NCBI RefSeq assembly: GCF_030406605.1
Contig: NZ_CP129104.1
Span: 3,300,687-3,364,686, forward strand
Origin: Curtobacterium sp. 458
Lineage (GTDB): Bacteria > Actinomycetota > Actinomycetes > Actinomycetales > Microbacteriaceae
DNA length: 64,000 nt
Direction of reading: 5' to 3'
The notes under the pieces were generated by a model. It was not told the DNA's origin and did not search any database. It worked only from the letters and a program-made list of their open reading frames with translations. Both the position numbers and the translations under genes were made by a program. Below are positions 42,771 to 49,589 of the stretch, in pieces (positions within the stretch are counted from its first letter, which is position 1; each line of letters opens with the position of its first letter).

Positions 42771-44096
42771 GTGAGTGCGTCATCGACGACCCTCCCCCCG
42801 CCCACCGAACCCCTCCCCGTCGTCGCCGAGCGCCCACCCTGGCGGCACACACTCATCGCCCTGTCGGTGCCGAACTTCCGGATCTTCACCGCGACGAACC
42901 TCGTGGCGATGACCGCCGGGTGGATGCAGCGGATCGCGCAGGACTGGCTCGTCCTGCAGCTCACCGGCTCGGTCGCGCAGGTCGGCATCACCGTCGCGTG
43001 CCAGTTCGCCCCGATGCTCTTCTTCGGACTGTTCGGCGGCGTCATCGTCGACCGGTTCTCGAAGCGTGCGCTGATGATGCTCACCCAGGGTGCGTTCGCG
43101 GTCCTGTCGCTCGTCCTCGCCGTGCTCACCCTGACCGGGGTCGTGCAGGCGTGGCACATCTGGGTGATCGCGTTCGTCGTCGGCATGGTGACCGTGATCG
43201 ACAACCCGGCGCGGCAGGTGTTCGTCACCGAGATCGTCGGGCACCAGCACCTCCGGAACGCGATCAGCGTCAACTCGAGTGTGTTCCAGCTCGGCGGGAT
43301 GATCGGCCCCGCGCTGTCCGGCGCGCTCCTCGTGGCCGTCGGAGCGGGGTGGTCGTTCGGGGTGAACGCCGTCGCGTGCGCCGCGGTCGTCGTGACGCTC
43401 GGGTTCCTCCGGGTGTCCGAGCTCCACCGCACCCCGCCGGCACCGCGCACGAAGGGACAGCTCGTCGAGGGGCTCCGCTACGCGATGGGCAAGCCGACCA
43501 TCCTCGTGCCCGTCGTGCTCATGGCGTTCTTCTCGGTGTTCGCGCTGACGATGCCCGTCCTGCTGTCGGCGTTCGCGTCCGAGGTGTACGACGTCGGCGC
43601 CGGCGGCTACGGCGTCTTCAACTCCGCGGTCGCGATCGGTGCCCTTGCCGGGGCGCTGCTCTCCACCCGGCGCGCCGTCGTCCGCCTCCGGACCATCGTC
43701 GGCGGCGTGTTCTGGACGGGCGTACTGCTCGTCGTCACCGGCGCGGTCCCGGTGATCGCCCCCTTCACGGTCGCGCTCGTCGCGGTGGGGATGTCACAAC
43801 TGCTGTTCATGACGGCGTCGAACTCCCTCGTGCAGCTGTCATCGAACGTCGCGATCCGTGGTCGCGTGATGTCGCTCTACGTCCTCGTGCTGCTCGGTGG
43901 CCAGGCCATCGGCGGACCGATCATGGGCCAGGTGGTCGACCACTTCGGCGCCCACGTCGGCATGGTCGTCGCCGGGGGCGTCCCCGCGGTGGCCGCGGCG
44001 GTCGTGGGGCTCGTGCTCGCTCGGCGGGGTGGGCTGCACCTCGCGGTGCGGATGCGCCACCACGTGCCGATGCCCGCGATCGTCGGGCAGCGCTGA
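42771..44096 (+). CDS. MFS efflux transporter (DHA3/MFS_3 type)
   Basis: A 441-residue membrane protein with about twelve helices, resembling the enterobactin-exporter-like MFS_3 group. It has LFFGLFGGVIVDRFSKRALM (signature after helix 2), VIDNPARQVFVTEIVG and LRNAISVNSSVFQLGGMIGP, all typical. GTG 42771 was chosen over an upstream GTG at 42723. It is divergent from the LysR gene, so a LysR-controlled exporter of a small toxic or signalling molecule is likely. The substrate is unknown. Confidence 0.88.
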   Translation: MSASSTTLPPPTEPLPVVAERPPWRHTLIALSVPNFRIFTATNLVAMTAGWMQRIAQDWLVLQLTGSVAQVGITVACQFAPMLFFGLFGGVIVDRFSKRALMMLTQGAFAVLSLVLAVLTLTGVVQAWHIWVIAFVVGMVTVIDNPARQVFVTEIVGHQHLRNAISVNSSVFQLGGMIGPALSGALLVAVGAGWSFGVNAVACAAVVVTLGFLRVSELHRTPPAPRTKGQLVEGLRYAMGKPTILVPVVLMAFFSVFALTMPVLLSAFASEVYDVGAGGYGVFNSAVAIGALAGALLSTRRAVVRLRTIVGGVFWTGVLLVVTGAVPVIAPFTVALVAVGMSQLLFMTASNSLVQLSSNVAIRGRVMSLYVLVLLGGQAIGGPIMGQVVDHFGAHVGMVVAGGVPAVAAAVVGLVLARRGGLHLAVRMRHHVPMPAIVGQR

Positions 44097-44108
44097 CGCG
44101 CGCGTGGT

Positions 44109-44138
44109 CGCGGCCGCGGCCGCGGCCGCGGCCGCGGC
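44109..44138. repeat. CGGCCG hexamer tract
   Basis: About five perfect copies of the self-complementary unit GCGGCC, starting 13 bases after the MFS stop. It is a simple alternating-type GC tract with several overlapping GCGGCCGC sites and could take up unusual DNA structure. Confidence 0.9.
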
Positions 44139-44140
44139 GA

Positions 44141-44197
44141 ACCACGAAAGCGACATCGAACCGGGCCCGAGACCTGGTTCGATGTCGCTTTCGTGGT
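44141..44197. terminator. 22-bp perfect hairpin with AAAGCGACA core
   Basis: Arms 44141-44162 (ACCACGAAAGCGACATCGAA and two more bases) and 44176-44197 pair perfectly around a 13-base loop. It lies between the convergent MFS and NmrA-like genes. The AAAGCGACA core is shared with the repeats at 2877-3089. Confidence 0.75.
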
Positions 44198-44254
44198 GCG
44201 GGACGGACGGGAGGTCTGTGGCGGGGTCGCCACGGGCCTTCAGTTCGGTCGCGT

Positions 44255-44902
44255 CTAGTACGCGACGCCGAAGCGCGCCCGGTGGTGCACCGGCGTGACG
44301 ATCTCGTCGACGAACGCGATGGCGAAGTCCTCGCCGGAGATGTCCGAGTTGCCCTCGGCGTCGGTGAGGAGCACGTCGTCGGTGGTGCGGTAGGTGCCCT
44401 TCCGCTCGCCCGGGTTGTAGCTGCCGAAGGCCGCCGCCGGGCTCACGTAGAACCAGTCGACCTCGGTGTCCGACGCCTTGAGCGCGTCGAGGATCGCGGC
44501 GTGGCTCTTCGCCTCCCCCTTGAAGGCGTCCGGGAACTCCGGGGTGTCGAAGAGGCGCGGGCCGCCTTCCGCGACGAACAGCGATCCAGCGCCGCCGACG
44601 ATCCCGAGGCGCGCACCGGCGGCCGAGGCAGCGTCGACGAAGTGCTGGAAGCGGTCCTTGAGCTCCGAACCGTCGGCCTGCACGGCGTGGAGGGCGACGA
44701 CGACCACGTCGGCGCCCTTCGCGACCTCGGCGACGAAGTCCGTGTCGAACGCGTCACCCTGGGCGAGGGTGAGGCCGTCCGCCGGCTCGAGCTTCGAGGT
44801 GTCGCGCGCGACGGCGGTGACGGTGATGCCGCGCGAGAGCGCCTCGCGGGTGATGGCGGAGCCGGCGTACCCGGTGCCTCCGAAGACGACGATGCTGGTC
44901 AT
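44255..44902 (-). CDS. NAD(P)-binding NmrA/SDR-like oxidoreductase
   Basis: A 215-residue atypical short-chain dehydrogenase-type protein. It begins SIVVFGGTGYAGSAITREAL, the GxxGxxG nucleotide-binding turn, followed by GITVTAVARDTSKL, GADVVVVALHAVQ and LGIVGGAGSLFVAEGG; YVSPAAAFG is near the end. It resembles the YwnB/flavin-reductase-like group of NAD(P)H-binding proteins. ATG 44902 is preceded by AAAGGA. It is divergent from an HxlR regulator, a very common pairing for redox-responsive control. Confidence 0.88.
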   Translation of the reverse strand: MTSIVVFGGTGYAGSAITREALSRGITVTAVARDTSKLEPADGLTLAQGDAFDTDFVAEVAKGADVVVVALHAVQADGSELKDRFQHFVDAASAAGARLGIVGGAGSLFVAEGGPRLFDTPEFPDAFKGEAKSHAAILDALKASDTEVDWFYVSPAAAFGSYNPGERKGTYRTTDDVLLTDAEGNSDISGEDFAIAFVDEIVTPVHHRARFGVAY

Positions 44903-44951
44903 GGCGGTCCTTTCGTGGAGCGGTTGCCCTTCGTGACTCACTGTACGGGTG

Positions 44952-44990
44952 TTACTCTCCATCGGTAAGTAGGCACCTCATGGTGCGTAA
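44952..44990. promoter_or_regulatory. Candidate HxlR operator between divergent genes
   Basis: Two nested inverted repeats lie in the shared promoter: TTAC-N9-GTAA (44952-44968) and GCACC-TCAT-GGTGC (44973-44986), the latter flanked by TAG/CGTA. HxlR proteins bind such short palindromes as dimers. The assignment is inference. Confidence 0.45.
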
Positions 44991-45001
44991 CGGAGGCCAG
45001 C

Positions 45002-45370
45002 GTGTCCGCTCTCGAGTACACCCCCTACGCGGCGGACTGTCCGTCGCGCCAACTCCTCGACCGCATCGGCGACCGGTGGAGCGTCCTCACGATCGGCTCG
45101 CTCGTCGACGGCCCGCAGCGGTACTCGGCGATCGCGAACCGGGTCCAGGGCGTCTCGCAGAAGATGCTCACGCAGACGCTCCGCGCCCTGGAGCGGGACG
45201 GGCTCGTCACCCGGACCGTCTTTCCTGAGATCCCGCCGCGGGTCGAGTACGAGCTCACCGAGCGTGGACGGTCCCTCCGCGCCGTGCTCGAGCCGCTCGA
45301 ACGCTGGGCCACGGACCACATGGACGACGTGGCAGGGTCGCGCGAGACGTACGACGCGCGACGCGGTTGA
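45002..45370 (+). CDS. HxlR-family transcriptional regulator
   Basis: A 122-residue winged-helix regulator. It has an N-terminal Cys in YAADCPSRQLLDRIGDRWSV (the usual redox or electrophile-sensing position), RYSAIANRVQGVSQKMLTQT for DNA reading, and RVEYELTERGRSLRAVLEPL for the wing and dimer helix. GTG 45002 has CGGAGG upstream. It is divergent from the NmrA-like gene and followed by a quinone-reductase gene; together they look like a small redox-stress unit. Confidence 0.9.
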   Translation: MSALEYTPYAADCPSRQLLDRIGDRWSVLTIGSLVDGPQRYSAIANRVQGVSQKMLTQTLRALERDGLVTRTVFPEIPPRVEYELTERGRSLRAVLEPLERWATDHMDDVAGSRETYDARRG

Positions 45371-45425
45371 GCCGCGCTCCACGTCGGCTGGAATCGCCGC
45401 CCGGGCCTGGTGGTTGCCTGGTGGC

Positions 45426-46454
45426 ATGCGATCTGTCGTCTACTCGAAGCCCGGTGACTCGTCCGTCCTGACCCTCGAGGAGCGCCCGCTCCCGGAGCCG
45501 GGCCCCGGCGAGGTGCGCGTCCGCGTCGTCGTCTCCGGGGTCAACCCGACCGACTGGAAGGCCCGCGCCGGCGGCACCTACGGCGACGGTCTGCCGTTCC
45601 CCGAGATCACGCCGAACCAGGACGGATCGGGCGTCGTCGACGCGGTCGGCGAGGGCGTCGGCCACCTGGCGGTCGGCGACCGCGTCTGGCTGTTCATGGC
45701 CGCCTCCGGTCGCCCGACCGGCACCGCGCAGGAGTACACCGTCGTCCCCGCCGAGCGAGCCGTGCCACTGCCCGACGGCACCGGCCACGACGTCGGCGCT
45801 TCGCTCGGCGTCCCGGCGATGACCGCGCACCGCGCCCTCACCACGCACGAGCACGGTCCGGACCGACTCGCTCCCGGGGCGCTGGACGGCAGGACCGTCC
45901 TGGTGGCGGGCGGCGCCGGCGCGGTCGGTCACGCCGCGATCCAGCTCGCACGCTGGGCGGGCGCGACCGTCGTGTCGACGATCAGCTCCGACGAGAAGGC
46001 CGCGCTCGCGACCGCTGCCGGGGCGCACCACACGGTGAACTACCGCGACGAGGACGCTGCCGACCAGATCCGGCGCATCGCTCCGGACGGCGTCGACATC
46101 GTCGTGGAGGTGTCGATCCCGCAGAACGCGCAGCTCGTCGCCGAGGTGCTCGCGAACCACGGTGTCGTGTCGATCTACGCGAACAACGGGGGTGACGACG
46201 CGACGCTGCCGATCCGGCCGAACATGGGCGTGAACGCGCGCTACCAGTTCCTGCTGCTCTACACGATCGGTGACGAGGCCCTCGCCGCGGCCGCCGAGGA
46301 CGTCACCGCGGCGCTCCACGACGGCGTCCTGCCGGTGGGTGAGGGCGCCGGCCTCCCGCTGACCCGGTTCCCGCTCGAGAAGACCGCGGCGGCGCACGAC
46401 GCCGTCGAGGGCGACGCCGTCGGCAAGGTGCTCATCGATGTCAGCGGGGAGTGA
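45426..46454 (+). CDS. NADPH:quinone oxidoreductase-like (MDR superfamily)
   Basis: A 342-residue zinc-independent medium-chain dehydrogenase. It shows SVVYSKPGDSSVLTLEERPL, GVNPTDWKARAGG, PNQDGSGVVDAVGEGVGHLA and the nucleotide-binding VLVAGGAGAVGHAAIQLARW; no structural-zinc cysteine cluster is present, as in quinone reductases. It would reduce quinones or enones with NADPH. It lies 56 bases after the HxlR gene in the same direction. A 17-bp tandem repeat and a long hairpin follow its stop. Confidence 0.9.
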   Translation: MRSVVYSKPGDSSVLTLEERPLPEPGPGEVRVRVVVSGVNPTDWKARAGGTYGDGLPFPEITPNQDGSGVVDAVGEGVGHLAVGDRVWLFMAASGRPTGTAQEYTVVPAERAVPLPDGTGHDVGASLGVPAMTAHRALTTHEHGPDRLAPGALDGRTVLVAGGAGAVGHAAIQLARWAGATVVSTISSDEKAALATAAGAHHTVNYRDEDAADQIRRIAPDGVDIVVEVSIPQNAQLVAEVLANHGVVSIYANNGGDDATLPIRPNMGVNARYQFLLLYTIGDEALAAAAEDVTAALHDGVLPVGEGAGLPLTRFPLEKTAAAHDAVEGDAVGKVLIDVSGE

Positions 46455-46472
46455 GGCCGCTCCCTGCGCCGC

Positions 46473-46540
46473 GGACGACGGAGCGGCCAGGACGACGGAG
46501 CGCCGAGGACGACGGAGCACCCGGGACGACAGAGCGCCGC
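46473..46540. repeat. 17-bp tandem repeat after the quinone-reductase gene
   Basis: Four copies of GGACGACGGAGCGGCCA-like units start at 46473, 46490, 46507 and 46524, beginning 18 bases after the stop at 46454. The last copy runs into the stem of the hairpin at 46532. Confidence 0.88.
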
Positions 46541-46571
46541 GACCGCCGGTGATCCGGTGGTCGCGGCGCTC
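46532..46571. terminator. 18-bp hairpin between convergent genes
   Basis: Arms 46532-46549 and 46554-46571 pair with one mismatch around TGAT. It lies between the quinone-reductase gene and the small minus-strand gene at 46597, so it could terminate both. Confidence 0.75.
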
Positions 46572-46596
46572 CGTCCGTCGGTCGGTGGCTGTGGGG

Positions 46597-46782
46597 TCAG
46601 CGGGCGAGGGCGGCGGCGAGCCGTGCCTCGAAGCGACGACGGGCAGCGACCCGCTCACGCTCGATGTTCGCGGCGATGACGGCGCGGTCCTCGTAGTCGG
46701 CGTCGGTGGTGTCGTCGGTCCAGTTCGGGGTGTACACCCGGGACCGACCGAAGGGCTTCGGTTCGGGGGTCACGATGGTCAT
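46597..46782 (-). CDS. Predicted 61-residue protein
   Basis: A small hydrophilic protein from ATG 46782, with PKPFGRSRVYTPNWTDD near the start and a basic amphipathic helix (NIERERVAARRRFEARLAA) at the C-terminus. TACGAT ends 6 bases before the ATG, the leaderless pattern. No domain recognised. A longer version from ATG 46827 would pass through that -10. Its position beside the membrane protein gene (41-base gap) suggests a shared region but a separate promoter. Confidence 0.5.
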   Translation of the reverse strand: MTIVTPEPKPFGRSRVYTPNWTDDTTDADYEDRAVIAANIERERVAARRRFEARLAAALAR

Positions 46783-46823
46783 GCGTGGATCGTACGTCGA
46801 GCGTCCGACAAATCGTGTGCGCA

Positions 46824-47633
46824 TCACGGGCCTTTCCGGTGGTTGCGGTCCCGGTCCGGGAACGGGGACGCGAGCGAGAACGCGACGGCCATGAACGAGG
46901 CCATCAGGGCGACGTACTTGGCGTCGAGGTCCGTGAACGCGTCCGGAGCGGGCGAGTCCACGGTGAGCATGCCGAACGAGTACTCCTCGGAGCGGATCAC
47001 GACCGACACGTACGAGCGGTAGCGGGGCTCGAACCCGGGCAGGTCCTCGTCGGCGTCGACGTCGGCGGTGCGGTCCCCGACGACACGTGGACCGCCCCCG
47101 ACCAGCACCCAGTCGAGGTTGCGGTCGCCGTAGGGCGTGCCTGCCCGGAACACCCCGGCGGTGTCCTCCGCTCCCCCGTGCCCGATCGGCTCGAGCGCCC
47201 GGAGGTCCGCCGACAGCTGGTACACGTTCGCGCGGACGTCGGGGACGCCCGGCAGGAGGTAGAACGCCAACGCGACGGCGATCCGGTCCGCGAAGCCCGG
47301 GAGCTCCTGCCGACGCTCGTACCGCCGGAGCTCCGCGAAGCGTGTGAGCCTCGAGGCGAGCTGGCCGAACGCGTACCGGACGGCGGTGCCCTGCTCGAGC
47401 TCGGTGGACCGGGCGACGGCTGCGGCCGCGGCCACCGAGGCGGCGGCCCTGCGCGCGCGGACGACCTGCACGACGACCGCGGCGAGGAGCACCACGAGGC
47501 CGAACACGACGAGCGAGACCTTCAGCCCGGGGCCCGCGACGAGGTTCGGCAGCTGGAACGCAGCGGTGGGCGCGGTCGCCACGACGATCGGCCAGACGAC
47601 CGCACCGGCGCGGCGCCGCCGTCGGTCGACCAT
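46824..47633 (-). CDS. GAF-like membrane protein of unknown function
   Basis: A 269-residue protein from ATG 47633 (GGGGAG upstream). Two N-terminal hydrophobic helices (GAVVWPIVVATAPTAAF, LKVSLVVFGLVVLLAAVVVQ) are followed by a soluble domain with LADRIAVA-type helices, DVRANVYQLSADLRAL, VSVVIRSEEYSFGMLTVDS and DLDAKYVALMASFMAVAFSL. The last blocks match the strand-helix end of GAF sensor domains. No kinase or cyclase domain is attached, so it may sense a signal or interact with another protein. ATG 47654 is an alternative. Confidence 0.68.
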   Translation of the reverse strand: MVDRRRRRAGAVVWPIVVATAPTAAFQLPNLVAGPGLKVSLVVFGLVVLLAAVVVQVVRARRAAASVAAAAAVARSTELEQGTAVRYAFGQLASRLTRFAELRRYERRQELPGFADRIAVALAFYLLPGVPDVRANVYQLSADLRALEPIGHGGAEDTAGVFRAGTPYGDRNLDWVLVGGGPRVVGDRTADVDADEDLPGFEPRYRSYVSVVIRSEEYSFGMLTVDSPAPDAFTDLDAKYVALMASFMAVAFSLASPFPDRDRNHRKGP

Positions 47634-47779
47634 GCTTCGCTCCCCTGTCATGACGACGACGCTAGGACACCCCACCGACGTCGGCAGGGTTGTCCACAGG
47701 GCGCGGCACGAGGGTACGAGTGTTGTCCCCTGCAACGCCGACTTGCCCCCCGAACGAGGGTGGGAAGAACATCATCCCC

Positions 47780-48517
47780 ATGCAGCAGCGACTCAAGACC
47801 AGAGCAACGGCGCTCCTCGCGACCGCCGCCATCGTCCTCCTCGGCGGCACCTTCGGAGCCTCCGCGGCGAACGCCGCCACCGTCTCCCCGCAGGTCATCG
47901 GCGGCGAGCAGGCACCGAGCACCCCGTGGGAGGTGCAACTCGTCTTCCAGCAGGGCGGGTCCGGCACGTACGGGTGCACCGGCGAGCAGATCAACGCCTC
48001 GTGGGTGCTCACCGCCAACCACTGTGTCGACGGCACGACCGCGATGAACGTCTACCACTCGAACAGCACCACCAACCGCGGCACCGCCACGGCCGTCGAC
48101 CGCCTGTACTCGGCACCGTCCGGCGACATCGCCCTCGTGCACCTCCGCACCGCGAAGACGCTCTCGTCGTACGCACCGCTCGACCTCGCGTACACGACGA
48201 AGTCGTCCGGCACGGGCACGATCATGGGCTACGGCAACCGGGCGAACAGCGCCCCGAGCACGGGCCTGTACCAGGCGAGCGTCAACCTGACCGGTCGGTC
48301 GGTCGACGCCTACAACGGCACGGCACAGCACGTGACGGGTGTCTCGGGCGCTTCGAACCACGGCGACTCGGGCGGCCCGCTCCTCGTGAACGGCAAGGTC
48401 GTCGGCGTGTGCTCGACCGGCGACGTGGCGGACCCGGGAGCGAACACGCACGCGGGGTCGAACTACGCGGTGCTGACGCAGAGCGCCAGCTGGATCCGGA
48501 GCACGGCAGGCGTCTGA
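47780..48517 (+). CDS. Secreted trypsin-like serine protease (Pat-1/Chp-like)
   Basis: A 245-residue secreted S1 protease. A signal peptide (ATALLATAAIVLLGGTFG, cut near SAANA) is followed by a short propeptide and VIGGEQAPSTPWEVQL, the usual mature N-terminus. The triad is complete: His81 in LTANHCVDG, Asp116 in SGDIALVHL, Ser197 in NHGDSGGPLL. Cysteines near His81 and elsewhere can form disulphides. It resembles the Pat-1/Chp/Ppa proteases of plant-associated Clavibacter, some of which affect virulence; that relation is from family knowledge and unproven here. A perfect 20-bp hairpin follows. Confidence 0.9.
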   Translation: MQQRLKTRATALLATAAIVLLGGTFGASAANAATVSPQVIGGEQAPSTPWEVQLVFQQGGSGTYGCTGEQINASWVLTANHCVDGTTAMNVYHSNSTTNRGTATAVDRLYSAPSGDIALVHLRTAKTLSSYAPLDLAYTTKSSGTGTIMGYGNRANSAPSTGLYQASVNLTGRSVDAYNGTAQHVTGVSGASNHGDSGGPLLVNGKVVGVCSTGDVADPGANTHAGSNYAVLTQSASWIRSTAGV

Positions 48518-48534
48518 CCGACGCTCCCCAGCAT

Positions 48535-48578
48535 CGGACTGGAGGCCCGTGGCGACGCCGCCACGGGCCTCCAGTCCG
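48535..48578. terminator. 20-bp perfect terminator hairpin
   Basis: Arms 48535-48554 and 48559-48578 pair perfectly (CGGACTGGAGGCCCGTGGCG core) around ACGC, 18 bases after the protease stop. It has the GGAGGC/GCCTCC centre of the shared family in altered form. Confidence 0.85.
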
Positions 48579-48678
48579 TCTCCCCCACCTCTCCTGCACA
48601 CGCTGGCCCGGACACATTGCCGTCCACAGGCCGCGCGCCGCGGCCCGTCAGGGCAGGCGCGGTTGGTAAGCATGACCC

Positions 48679-49551
48679 ATGACCGACGTCTCGACACCCG
48701 TCCCCGGCACCCGCGCACTCGTCCTCGGAGGCGGCGGCGTCGCCGGCATCGCCTGGGAACTCGGCGTGCTCACCGCCCTGCAGGAAGCCGGGGTCGACCT
48801 CGACGCCGCAGACCTCGTGGTCGGGTCGAGCGCCGGCAGCGTCGTCGGGACGTTCGTGCGCGCCGGCGCGGTCGCCGATGCCTACGCGCAGCAGCACGCC
48901 CCGCTGCCGTCGACGTACGAGGAACCTCCGGTCATCGCCTCGGAGGACTTCCAGACCCGCCTCGAGCAGGTCCTCGCGGGCGCACGTGACGACCAGGACG
49001 CCCGTGCTCGACTCGGCGCGGTGGCGCAGCAGTCCGTCGGCGGCCAGACCGACGAGGAACGCATCGCGACCTTCGAGCAGACCATCCCCGGCTCCGGGTG
49101 GCCGTCGAAGCCGCTCGGCGTCACGACCATCGACGCCACCGACGGCACGTTCCGGGTGCTCACCGCCGACTCGGGCGTGCCGCTCGCCCGCGCGGTCGCG
49201 GCGAGCTGCTCGGTACCGTTCGTCTGGACGCCCGTGTCCATCGACGGGGTCCCCCACATCGACGGCGGGCTGCGATCGGCCACGAACGCCGACGTCGCCG
49301 CCGGGTACGAGCGGGTGCTCGTCATCGCCTGCGGCCCCGAGGGTCCGTCGCCGCTCGGGCCGTGGCTCGACGTCGCGGTCGAGAGCCTCCGGGCCGGCGG
49401 CAGCTCGGTCGAGACCGTCGTGGCGGACAGCGCCTCGCAGCACGCCTTCGGCACGAACTCACTCGCGCTGTCCACACAGGCGCCGTCGGCCGAGCAGGGG
49501 CACCGCCAGGGCTCGACCGTCGCGGAGCAGATCGCCGCGTTCTGGGCGTAG
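48679..49551 (+). CDS. Patatin-like phospholipase
   Basis: A 290-residue lipid acyl hydrolase. The oxyanion loop is LVLGGGGVAGIAWELG, the nucleophile Ser51 is in VGSSAGSVVG, and the catalytic Asp195 is in HIDGGLRSATNADVA, so the Ser-Asp dyad is complete. No signal peptide is seen, so it is probably cytoplasmic or secreted in another way. Substrates may be phospholipids or acylglycerols. Another short gene follows 38 bases later in the same direction. Confidence 0.9.
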   Translation: MTDVSTPVPGTRALVLGGGGVAGIAWELGVLTALQEAGVDLDAADLVVGSSAGSVVGTFVRAGAVADAYAQQHAPLPSTYEEPPVIASEDFQTRLEQVLAGARDDQDARARLGAVAQQSVGGQTDEERIATFEQTIPGSGWPSKPLGVTTIDATDGTFRVLTADSGVPLARAVAASCSVPFVWTPVSIDGVPHIDGGLRSATNADVAAGYERVLVIACGPEGPSPLGPWLDVAVESLRAGGSSVETVVADSASQHAFGTNSLALSTQAPSAEQGHRQGSTVAEQIAAFWA

Positions 49552-49589
49552 GTCCACGCGGTGTCGCCGGACGTGGCTAGCGTGGGGTC

